Shown: piece after piece, positions 11,001 through 23,000 of the stretch
Layout: the number at the start of each line of letters is the position of its first letter
How positions within the stretch are numbered: the first letter of the stretch is position 1
From: Branchiostoma floridae
Lineage: Eukaryota > Chordata > Leptocardii > Amphioxiformes > Branchiostomatidae
Direction: 5' to 3'
Length of the DNA: 64,000 bases
Assembly (NCBI RefSeq): GCF_000003815.2
Contig: NC_049993.1
Coordinates: forward strand, 20,125,071 to 20,189,070
Made by a program: the position numbers and the translations under genes
The notes under the pieces: model-generated
Seen by the model: only the letters and a program-made list of their open reading frames with translations
What the model was told of the DNA's origin: nothing
The model's database searches: none

Positions 11001-14000
11001 TCCACTACTAGCACGCATGTAAGAGGCATGGTACAAAAGTGGTTGCATAATGATGGACTTTTCCACTTGCAATGCAGAACAGTGACCGTTAGCACAAAGT
11101 CAACGATGAAAGATGCAAAATCTAAGTAAAGTAAAATAAAGTCTAAGAAATGGCACAACTTTATGTTGATTGACAAACTCACATTTTTTCAATCTAGGAT
11201 TTAACGGTCAGCCAAAATAAAACCACCCTAAAAATTACATAGTATGAGCATTAACATGTTCACCTTGACCTGAATATGGAGACCAATGATTTAAAACATC
11301 AGTAGCAATTTTATATCATGATTCCGAACAAATATCTCTCAGATAGGAGTTTTCAGTACAAATCACATACATAAACTTTACAATTATGCTGCTAAACACA
11401 TCAGTACCAGCGAAACCATAAAATCTATTGTTTACAGTCTTTCATGCAGTTTCACACATTGGGGAATTTTGTTGGTCTTTTACAGCCCTTGTCGCCCCTC
11501 TTTCTATATACTGTTGGCATTTTCATCAGACTTTCCATTCCGTACTGTTTTCTTGTCTTGATTAGGCCGCAAGACAACAAAACAACAAAATTTAAAGCCT
11601 GATAAAAATGCCTATATAAAACGTTTAAAAAAAAAGCCGGGAGTTGAAACAGTGCACTATACTTATAAAACACTAAGACATAACACGTTACTGAATTCTT
11701 ACATCTGTTCAGAAATTAGGGAAATATTACATCTCTCTCTAGGGGTTCATACATGTACTTCTGGGGGGGGGGGGGGGTACCCTTCTAAAGAGTTCAGACA
11801 GTGCACCATACTAATAACTAGACATTGTACTGACATAACACACTGTGACAGAGCTGAATCTTACATCTGTTCAGAGATTAGGAAAATATCACACCGCAAA
11901 GTGCAGGGAGAGAGTACACCCTCGGACTGTGGAAACCAGGCACGTGTTCCTAGCGTGGTAACGTTTACACGCGTGTCAACAACGTGGTCATAAAATGATT
12001 ACCGCATGGACTTTCCACTTGTTAGCCGTACACAGCATTTGGTTATCAGGATTGTAAACAACCAAACGAGCAACCCCAACGTTCCGAGTCGATTAATCGG
12101 TGCGACAACACAACTTCATCCCTCAGCCAATGAGAGCATGACACTTGGAGGACTTGTCGCCGCGCGTGCGAAGGATCTAGAAAGTTTTAACTTACACAAC
12201 TGACGGTGTACAAACACCTCAAGGTTGCATCATGCAGTCGCTTTATGTAACGCGGTCACTTTGACTTCGGAATGTCAACGTCCGACCTTTGGGGGCGCCA
12301 TGCAAGCTGTCTTATTTCTTACCTTTTTTTCTTTATAAAAAAGTTACATTCCTGTCCAGTGTTCACACAGATTAAAGGCTGCTACTGACAGGACACTTGA
12401 CGCTTGCGCCAATGAGACTAAATACCATGTAAGCTAAGGATCAACAAAAAGTCATATTTGGACCTATAAATGCAGTCGGTGGTCACGAGTACATGTTTGT
12501 TTTCTGCAATGCCAATTAATGCAAGGTAAATGCGAGTCTTATAGACTGAGGGAATGACTACAACAGGCATGTGGCAGACACCTCATCAATAGAAAGGCTT
12601 TTCTCTCCTGCATCAAACCATCATATCTTTTACCTTCACACAAAGGAAGTTTGATTTTTTTTTTACACCTTTGATTTGTACAATGTACATAAAAAAAGGA
12701 TACGGGATGAACGAACGATAAGTAAGCAAATAGTTTGAGTCTATCTGCAACTGTATTATTTGCTCACCTTACATTGGGGACATCATGTGGCTCATCTATA
12801 TATAGAGGAAATCATGTGAATAACGCGTGATACAATTGGCAAATAGCAAATTTTAGAAGTCCACTTTTGATTACTAAATAAATACTATTTTCTTATACGG
12901 AATCTCTACACTTTTTTGCATGATCAACAAAGCCATTAATAAATGTAGCTTTAACAGGTTGGCCATATCTATATATATATTAGTCCTTTGAGAAAGACTT
13001 TTGAACAATTTTGTCTTCATGTTAATTTTACAGTTCAGCATTATATTTCAATCTATAGATATGAAAATCAACAATTTGAATTGGTGTGGTCCTAGAGGCA
13101 GCTATAACTTTTTAAAAACATGTCAGCTTTCTGAAGTTCATGAGAAGTCCTGAAATGGTCACCAACTGAAGGACAAGACAAACTTTTCTCTTCAAAATCA
13201 GTTTTCAACATACGTCGATGAAGGTCAGATATCCAGGTACATGTAACAAAAGGTATGCCAAAAGCAGTTATGCAAGATACTGGATAGTAGCTGCAACGTC
13301 TGACCGTTTCCAAAATCATATCCAGTTGCTTGAGTAACAGTTACTGCATTTTGGCAAGTTTTAAACATAATTTTGTTCAAATCCAGTTGCTTTGGTATGT
13401 GGTTGGTCACCCAAGGAGGGCATCGACACCAATCTCTTGCCGGCAAAAAGCTGACTTTGCCAGTTCAAAAGTTTGTGAGGTAAATTCCTCCATTACTTAT
13501 TGATTACTTTTACAAACAACATGTTTGCCGTAGGTGACGCCTTCTGGGTTACCAAAGTTCACAGCTAGAGGTCGGTCAAAGGGGTCAAACTGAATGTTCA
13601 AGGTCAGTGTGCAAAGAGGTCGCAGGGTGATCATGCAGGGGGTGCATGATCAGGGCATGATCAGAGCATGATCACTGATTGGCTGCTGGGAAATACAGTG
13701 TATAGTAGTAGTACACATTCATACATAAACAGGTAGCAGGGATGCGTGCCTGACTTTTATGCATCGTAAAACTCTATGTAAGTCTTTCAACTTGTAAGTA
13801 AACCAGAGGAAAATCCTAGGTGCAATTCAAAATGGGAGCCAAAGTCAGTCAGTCTTTTAAGCGCCCCTCAACCACAATGTGGTTGGCATGTAGGTGTTAT
13901 CTTACAATCATATATGCACAATGTACATGACATGTAGTTTATGCTATGTCAACCTACATTTTTGTGCTGTACGATGCTTTAGACTGTACAAATGTATGAA

Positions 14001-17000
14001 ATGCTTATCTTTGGCCAATTGACCAGGATTCTTCCAATCCTTTTGGAAAGACAGTCACTTTATCCACTCACTTAATCAGATTCCTGCTGTGCAATACCTA
14101 AGAAAGCTACTAGGAGGCCCAAAACCGTACTTGAATCGTACATTCAAAACCTAACCATGCACCAAATGCGTTGCACAATACATTTTGTATATGTGCACAA
14201 CGTAGCTTTACACACAAGCAAACAAACCAACAACTAATAACATTACTAACCTTCAAGCACCGAAAGTTGATCAGAAATAAAACCTGAGAGGCCTTGCTTA
14301 TAGAGAGGTCTCTGTACTTACTTGATGAGATGAGGAGATGACGAGAGCTTTATTTGGTTTTAGCAGTTAAAACAAAAACTGAAATTTCAAACCAAATTAC
14401 TTGAGTCCATTCTTTAACACCTGACTTAATTGAGCACGTTCCTTGCGAACTGTTCCTTCTGCTGAGCACTGACCAGTCCCGAGGGAAACCCCTCGACCTT
14501 CATGACCTCTCCCATCCAGGTGCAGGTCTGCTGGAAGCAGTGCTTGTTCTACATAAGACTTTACATCTTAAGACAACACCTGACTTACTTGAGCACGTTC
14601 CTTGCGAACTGTTCCTTCTGCTGAGCGTTGACCAGCTGTGAAGGAAACCCCTCCACCTTCATGACCTCCCCCATCCAGGTGCAAGTCTGCTGGAAGCAGT
14701 GCTTGTTCTACATAAGACTTTACATCTTAAGACAACACCTGACTTACTTGAGCACGTTCCTTGCGAACTGTTCCTTCTGCTGAGCGTTGACCAGCTGTGA
14801 AGGAAACCCCTCCACCTTCATGACCTCGCCCATCCAGGTGCAGGTCTGCTGGAAGCAGTTCTTGTTCAGAGCCATCAGGATGTCAGCCATGTTGTCGGTC
14901 ACCGACCGCGGAGCGTCACCGCCGATCGCTTTCAGTACAACCTATAAGCACAATCACGGCAAATAAGATACACTAAAAAGCAGTTACACATTGACTTTCT
15001 CTGCTTCCAAAAACAGTCAAACCTAACCTATCTAGATATAGTCAACACTAGTATTCCAGTATCGTAGTCCCTTTGTATATTCTTCACACTGTCAGTTCAT
15101 TGTTACATGCATATTCCCTATCTTGTTTGTACCATGTACTTGCAATTACTCTATGGGCATGAACTTGCAAATGTATTTTCTATAATTGACAAGCAACCGG
15201 ATATGATTTTGGGAATGGTCACGTTTCATTTTGCACCTGTACCGTTCTGACCGCGTGCAGGAACGCCCAACGACCGAGGGTGATGCAGAATACACTGTGT
15301 TTTATCTTTATTTTATGTCATTCACTCCTGAGAAAACACATTTCGATGTGAAATGCGCTAGAAGCTGAGAAAATTTGGTAACAACAAACAAAAAATGTCT
15401 CAACAGCAACGTTCGAATCAGCTATTCATATTCATATTCAATGGAAGCCTGTGTGATAAAACTTTGAAGCCACTCTAACCCACTCAGCTAGTGCACCGTT
15501 TTTTATAGATATGATAGAAAGTACATATAGTTACCTCGAGCAGCATGCGACCATGTTGGGTGACCACCTGTAGGACCAGCGGATTGGAGGCACTCTGGCC
15601 AATCAGCTCAGCCTGGGAGGGAATAAAGAGAAGAAGTCATCAACACAGCCACGTCCAGTATTATATTCATCTACATTGTATAGTACAATTATTTTTCTTC
15701 CTATTTCTTCCTACTGCACCACATTTGCAGGTATTGACAATGGTCGGTTACATGACATTAAAACATTGAACAACCTGTCACACCTAGATGCAGCCTAGAT
15801 GTCCAACTTAGAATTTTGTTTCAAACAATCTAAAAAAAATAGTTTCTTGACATACAGTAATCAACAAAGCAGACGGATACTCCAGAGCTGATGATCATCA
15901 TCATCTTCATATTTGTCATCATCATCTTCAGCACCATCACCATCACCATGGAAATCAATGATGAAAAAAAATAACCACTAAGAAATATGCATGCTACATT
16001 TTTTACTAGGTCTTGAATGATAATAAAATGACATTTCTACTCCTGTTGATCAGACTTACGAAAAAGATGCAGGTTGCCTTGACCACATGACTCTCTGGGA
16101 AGGACAGCGCCATCAACCCTGCAGGAAATACAAAGTTGTCAAACATCATTGACTCACCACAAACTTGACCTATCATCCTTTGACAGAAGAGTCTGAATGG
16201 GTTTGCAGAGAGTCGAGAGATTCACGTTACATTAGATTCTACGCTTTTCTACACTGATTTATGTGCGTTGATGTAAGTTAGACATCCAGGTAATGAGATA
16301 TGCCAAAAATAGTTACTCAAGCAACTGGATATGGTTTTGAAACTGCCAGGCCTTTCGGATTGAATCCACGNNNNNNNNNNNNNNNNNNNNNNNNNNNNNN
16401 NNNNNNNNNNNNNNNNNNNNNNNNNNNNNNNNNNNNNNNNNNNNNNNNNNNNNNNNNNNNNNNNNNNNNNNNNNNNNNNNNNNNNNNNNNNNNNNNNNNN
16501 NNNNNNNNNNNNNNNNNNNNNNNNNNNNNNNNNNNNNNNNNNNNNNNNNNNNNNNNNNNNNNNNNNNNCAATTGTCTTCAGTCTGAATTGTCTTACAACC
16601 TTTCCTATTGGACATCTGTTATTGTCTTCATTCATAGTTAGAGTATAAAAGACCTGTTTCTTCCAGATCTCTTCAGTGTCACTGACGAAGGAAAGTGGAT
16701 TCTATCCGAAACGTCTGACCGTTTCAAAACCATATCCAGTTGCTTGAGTTACTATTTTTGGCGTAACTGATTTATGTGTTTATTCATTTCATCTTGCTGA
16801 CTCCGATTCCTCAAAATCAAGTCAAATTCCATTCTAAATTCCAATTTTTATAACAGGTACATAGCTTACCACACTGGAACAGAGCTTCAGGATTGCTGTT
16901 TTCTTGGAATAAGACTGCTGGGCATCTCTTCAGCATCTGGAAGGAGACCAAAATTCCTAGTTACTTTTTGAAGAAAATTTTCTTCTCTCTGACATAGCAT

Positions 17001-20000
17001 TTTCACAACACAGGTAGGTAGCCACAAAATCTCTTAAAGAGTCTTTAAGGGTACAATCATGTACTTCTAACTGAACTGAACCTAAGGAAGTATGTTTGTT
17101 TGTTTGTTTATTCAGTTTGCACATACAAAATGATAATAGATACAGAAGAGAATAAAATATAAAACAGGTGCAGGAGGAGGGAAAAACCTTTAAGTTAACG
17201 GTTTATGCTGTGAACTCCTCCTCTATGCTTATACAGATATATGATCAATGAAATCATAATTAACAAAGAAAGAACTAGCACATGTTATAATAATGCAAAA
17301 GATGTACGATCAGTGAAATCAATAAACAACAAACATAAGTAGCTAACACAATCATATGTTATAATAATACAACAAAAGATGTATGATAAGTGGATCAATA
17401 AATAACAAGGAGAAGTAACCACTAAGAAATGACTATGAAGTATGTGGGTAAAAGCCATTGTGAGGCTGTAGGGGCAATAGGTGAATGTTATCCACTATCC
17501 ACTGTGTCTGATGCACAGTATTGGGAGGCGGAGCGCATCCCTCTCCTTCCCACTGTCTCTTACCTCCCCAACAAAGTCAGGTACCCATTTTTACACCTGG
17601 TTGGAGTGAGAAAAGCCATGTAAAGTGCTTGTCCCAAAAGCACAACTTACAGGGGATTGCACAAAGGACCTCTGGGTTCTGGGTCAAACACCTTAACCTT
17701 ATGCCAATGTGATACCACAGTGTGCAAAATAAAAAGTTATAAAAACGAGACTTACGGAGCCCGCCAGACTCATGAAACCCTCCACCAGGTCGGGGTGTTC
17801 CCTGATACCTGCAGAACAAACAACAGGACAAGACCTCAGGTGAGCTGGGAAGGTGATCCAGTATGGTTACTAAGTCAAAAAAAGTCAAAGTTCCTTCCCG
17901 CGCCTGATGGCGCATAGGGCGGCGCCCATCTCCGTTTCAGTAGCCCTTGGGCCACACAACGCAATCACTACAGCAGGGGGCTAGTCCACTGGTAGTGGTG
18001 TGTGTTCAACTTCCATACTCTTTCCCGGTCCCGAATGCTGAGTGCTAAGCAGAGAAAGAAGCATGTACCATTTTTAGAGTCTTTGGTATGACTCAGCCGG
18101 GGTTTGAACTCACGACCTACCGAATGCAAGGCGAACACTCTACCCACTAGGCCATTGCACTGGTTTGCATTTGCATGGTTACTAAGACAGGGCTCGAAAT
18201 ACTGGGTGCATGTGCACCCAGGTGCAACCAAAATTGGAGCTTTGCACCCAATTATTTTCTGTGGGTGCACAGGGTGCACCCAAATATTTCCTTGGGTTTA
18301 TGTATGGAAATATATCAAAGTGTGGTACTAGTATACATCATATTCTTGACATCTAATGTCTGTCATGGTACTTGTTTAAGAATTTGATAGCATGTAACTA
18401 TGTTTTGTTACTAGGTTTTTCTGACATTCTACTTAAATTTAAGTGGTGCACCCAAAAAATTTTTGGTGCACCCAATTTTTTAAGCAGGGTGCACCAGTGC
18501 ACCTAATCCCCAAAATGAATTTCGAGCCCTGTAAGAGTTACGTTGATGAAGCTTTAAGACATCCAGGTAGCTTCCAAGATGACCAGTATGGTTAGGGTTA
18601 CATCTGATTCAATGAAGGCTACATATCTAGGTAATAACTTAAAGATAAACCACAATAAATGTCACTCAAACAACTGGATATGATTTTGGAAATGGTCAGA
18701 TGTTTCAGATAACATCCATTATCTTTCAGTATGGTTAAAGTTCCATCAATGAAGGTTACACATCCAGGTAATAAGACACGCCAAAAAACAGTTATACTAT
18801 ACTCAAACAACTGGATATGATTTTGGAAATGGTCAGACGTTTCAGATAACATCCATTATCTTTCAGTATGGTTAAAGTTCCATCAATGAAGGTTACACAT
18901 CCAGGTAATAAGACACGCCAAAAAACAGTTATACTATACTCAAACAACTGGATATGATTTTGGAAATGGTCAGACGTTTCAGATAGTATCCACTATCTTC
19001 CAGTATGGTTAGTGTTATGATTTTGGAAATGGTCTGACGTTTCAAATAACATCCACTATATTTCATCGGTGACACTGGATAGAGGATTGGACTCCCCAGA
19101 AGAACAGTCCCAAATGCTGCACCCTTGGGAAAGGCATTTATAACACGTTTATTTTCCGAACATGTACCATGTAGTTTGGGGACAGCCACACCTCAAGTAA
19201 CCCAGCACACTAATCAAAAAGAGTGACGTTCCAGTTGTGAGTGAATCAAACTCACAGTCTGGTTTAACATTTATATAGCTTATGCTATAACAAAAGGGTC
19301 GCGCAGAACAAACTTCTGGCAGAAGTCACTCTAAAGCATGGATTTAACTGTTATTTCTAACAGAAAAGGACTTTGGGTTAAAGCCCAATTCCTTTGGATA
19401 TTGCACTTGAGATCAGTCTTCATGACATTTACAATCATAATGATAATTCTAACTCAGGTGTTCTTAAAGAACTTTCCTCTGTACTATAGCATAATTATTT
19501 GTCTCATGATAGTTATAGTCGTCACTTTAACAGTTGTACACATATTTGGCTTAAAAGTTTACTATTACAGTATTTGTTTTTTCACTTTCCTTATCTGTCT
19601 TTTGACACGTTAAGTGTGCAAAAGTCTTTATTTCTGCTGACACAACACTTACGATATGGGTTGTAAAGTGCAAAAAAACACTTCTCCAAACCACACAAAT
19701 CAGCTGTGACACAACAATGTGTTTTCAGGGCACATTGTTGGGTTGCCTTGGTTTCATAGCGCACACATACCACAAAGTTGTTTATGACGGGTGATTCGGG
19801 GTGAGGTGGTACAAAGATCAAGGCTTACCGACCTTACCGTACCTGAAGAATCTTCCACTATGCACAAGGGGGGTCGGATTAGATTAATCATAAAAAAGCA
19901 GCACGGCAACAAAGACGCAACTTGTCGTATCTTGTAAATGAGGCTTGAAATTAATTAATGGGAATACCACTTAACAATTGTTAGTGCCGCTTTTAATTAG

Positions 20001-23000
20001 AGGAGCACAGAAAGACGATTTGAAAAACATTTTTGTTAGGACTCTTCCCTACCGAAGTCCTGAACTCCATTGTCCATACGTTAGGGTCTATAAGGTAAAG
20101 GTGAGAACAAACCTTAGTGTTTGCTTTGGACTATCTTTAACATTGTTTTTTACTTTATCTTCAAGTTGTTTTTTTGTGGTATCGTGTTCATTGATTTCTG
20201 ACTGACATATGGTTTGTAACTAAAGCCCTGCAAAACTTCATGAAAGTAGAAATTGTGTCAAACATTAAAAAGAGATATTAAATCAGCACTACCTCAATCA
20301 GTCAACTGGCTTTACATTTCAAAGATATGATATTTTTAATACAAGATAGATATAAATTTGGGCTTCTGTTATGCGATATTGCAAATAATAAAGTTAGACT
20401 AAAAATAGTGAAATTTCGTCAGTACAAGGATCCTACTTGTAAGAAGAAAGAATCTTTAAAAAACTGTCCCAAAATGCAGGAAAGAAAGAAAGAATTGGGA
20501 GAGAAAGATAGTGAGAAAGAATTTTCAACAGTTCAACAAAAGTTCACTGATGCTAAACTTTCAACGCTGTGAACTCTAAATGACTTGGTAGAAAGATCAC
20601 ACTGACCCCATAGTCCAGAGTTTAAGTTCATCAGGGCTTTGTGCGGAGGGAAAAACAAGTTATATAAGATGGACATGTGTCAATTCGTGTCTTTGTTACA
20701 GGATTGTGTTGTTCATCTGTTGTTAGGGGCAACACAACATGGGGTTGGATCTGTAGTTAGTCATGTGCAAGATCAGCAGAATTTCACAACATTTGATTGG
20801 TTTGGTTCGGTTGATGTTGTATTCACGAGACCCCACCAACACCCACCCAAAGTTTCCTTACCTCACTACAAATTAACTAAAAGCAACTGGAGTCGAAACC
20901 GGGGAGCGAGTCTCCGTGCGCCTCGCTTCCCGCGGACGAAACACAGAATGAGAGCCCCGGTGTGGTGGGCGAAAGTGTGAATAGGCAAGGACGGATAAGC
21001 GGTGACCACGTGTGAGTCAGACANNNNNNNNNNNNNNNNNNNNNNNNNNNNNNNNNNNNNNNNNNNNNNNNNNNNNNNNNNNNNNNNNNNNNNNNNNNNN
21101 NNNNNNNNNNNNNNNNNNNNNNNNNNNNNNNNNNNNNNNNNNNNNNNNNNNNNNNNNNNNNNNNNNNNNNNNNNNNNNNNNNNNNNNNNNNNNNNNNNNN
21201 NNNNNNNNNNNNNNNNNNNNNNNNNNNNNNNNNNNNNNNNNNNNNNNNNNNNNNNNNNNNNNNNNNNNNNNNNNNNNNNNNNNNNNNNNNNNNNNNNNNN
21301 NNNNNNNNNNNNNNNNNNNNNNNNNNNNNNNNNNNNNNNNNNNNNNNNNNNNNNNNNNNNNNNNNNNNNNNNNNNNNNNNNNNNNNNNNNNNNNNNNNNN
21401 NNNNNNNNNNNNNNNNNNNNNNNNNNNNNNNNNNNNNNNNNNNNNNNNNNNNNNNNNNNNNNNNNNNNNNNNNNNNNNNNNNNNNNNNNNNNNNNNNNNN
21501 NNNNNNNNNNNNNNNNNNNNNNNNNNNNNNNNNNNNNNNNNNNNNNNNNNNNNNNNNNNNNNNNNNNNNNNNNNNNNNNNNNNNNNNNNNNNNNNNNNNN
21601 NNNNNNNNNNNNNNNNNNNNNNNNNNNNNNNNNNNNNNNNNNNNNNNNNNNNNNNNNNNNNNNNNNNNNNNNNNNNNNNNNNNNNNNNNNNNNNNNNNNN
21701 NNNNNNNNNNNNNNNNNNNNNNNNNNNNNNNNNNNNNNNNNNNNNNNNNNNNNNNNNNNNNNNNNNNNNNNNNNNNNNNNNNNNNNNNNNNNNNNNNNNN
21801 NNNNNNNNNNNNNNNNNNNNNNNNNNNNNNNNNNNNNNNNNNNNNNNNNNNNNNNNNNNNNNNNNNNNNNNNNNNNNNNNNNNNNNNNNNNNNNNNNNNN
21901 NNNNNNNNNNNNNNNNNNNNNNNNTAGAGGGTTAAACCTTTCACCACTTGTCTTTTATATTTTGCCATTTGAAAAAGGTAAAACACAGCCCTGTGTCAGT
22001 GTGTGTGAAGTGGCTTGTATGCATGGCTGAATACACATCTCTGTTGACTGAGATAACAAAGGATGTTGTTGCTATGGCCAGGACTTCCTGCGATCTGATT
22101 GGTTAAAAGGACCCTGCTTTCCTGGCACTACTGAGCATGCTCATTGCCAGGTGGAACTGCCTATTTTTAGAAATCTTCACCAGTATTTACTGTATTTCTG
22201 CAAACTCACAAGTTGGTTAAAATATTTAAAATGATGAAATTACTTCAAAATTTACATTTATAGTAAGTGCAGCTTCATATTTGGAAGGTAGGTACTTTAC
22301 AGAAAAAAGTGATAGTATCGTTTCAATGAAACATTTGCAAAAACATTTAAAAGTTGGCTTTAGATGTTTACCACAATAAGACAAAATGCAGTAAAATTTG
22401 GCAGGGTAGGTTTGAAGAAGTCCCAGCTGTTCCAATTACCATACATATTAATCAGGGCTTTGGGGTTTCCTCCAAAACAGGAGGGGACATCTAATACCTC
22501 TGTTGTTCTCAGACACCAGCTGACTGGGCTTTCATATAAGAGGAACCTACATCATCTGTCTTCTGGGGCTTTGATATGATGATTGAGGTTCTGAGCTGAA
22601 AACATGTCTGTCATCAAAGGAGACAAAAGGAACCACTCAGTACTAATAGTGACATACATGTAATACACATGATGATGAAAGTATTATATACTATTAAAAA
22701 AGAATAAACTACAGAAACTCAGCCAGCCACCTGACATCATTGTGGTTATTCCCTCTTCTTCTCTTCTTCTCTTCATGAAGAATTGACATGTGAATGTCAC
22801 TGTGGTTTTTGTGCTTGTCAGAAACTGTTTTATATCATAAAAACATTCTTTTAGGCTAATGATGAGAGTAATGTTTAAAACTTTGCAATAATTCTGGTTC
22901 TATTACTTCAACTTGCAGCAAGTTTCTCCAGTACTAGTATTATTAAAGTTGCCTTTGAGCTAGTCACATCCGTTTTATGCAACAAAAAACAAAACCAATT

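Larger units (their letters stand above)
5071..14747 (-). other. IPO13 intron 26 (9.7 kb)
   Basis: Apart from the features listed separately, the intron holds: a direct repeat of CACACCTG...CATATAACCAGGTGAGAA (near 5398 and 5673); an (ATC)n tract near 5527; TTCC-rich DNA near 6010-6180; SINE fragments near 6995-7100 and 7490-7690; and a diverged duplication of about 300 bp (near 8700-8970 and 9180-9500). One stretch at 7256-7411 looks protein-like. The 11650-12300 part is relatively CpG-rich but has no recognised gene. The 12300-14330 part has only dispersed-repeat fragments. Confidence 0.6.

Noticed and set aside
18098-18155. tRNA gene
   Set aside because: Box A and B are present, but the unit continues into a SINE body with tail and target duplication. 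The same reasoning applies at 42477-42525.
19338-19613. 91-aa hydrophobic frame
   Set aside because: AT-rich intronic sequence naturally yields Ile/Leu/Phe-rich frames. No family match and no splice context.
20877-22030. Frames of 307-369 aa across the gap, and similar ones at 42461-43701 and 16249-16641
   Set aside because: They consist almost entirely of unknown bases and have no supporting sequence.
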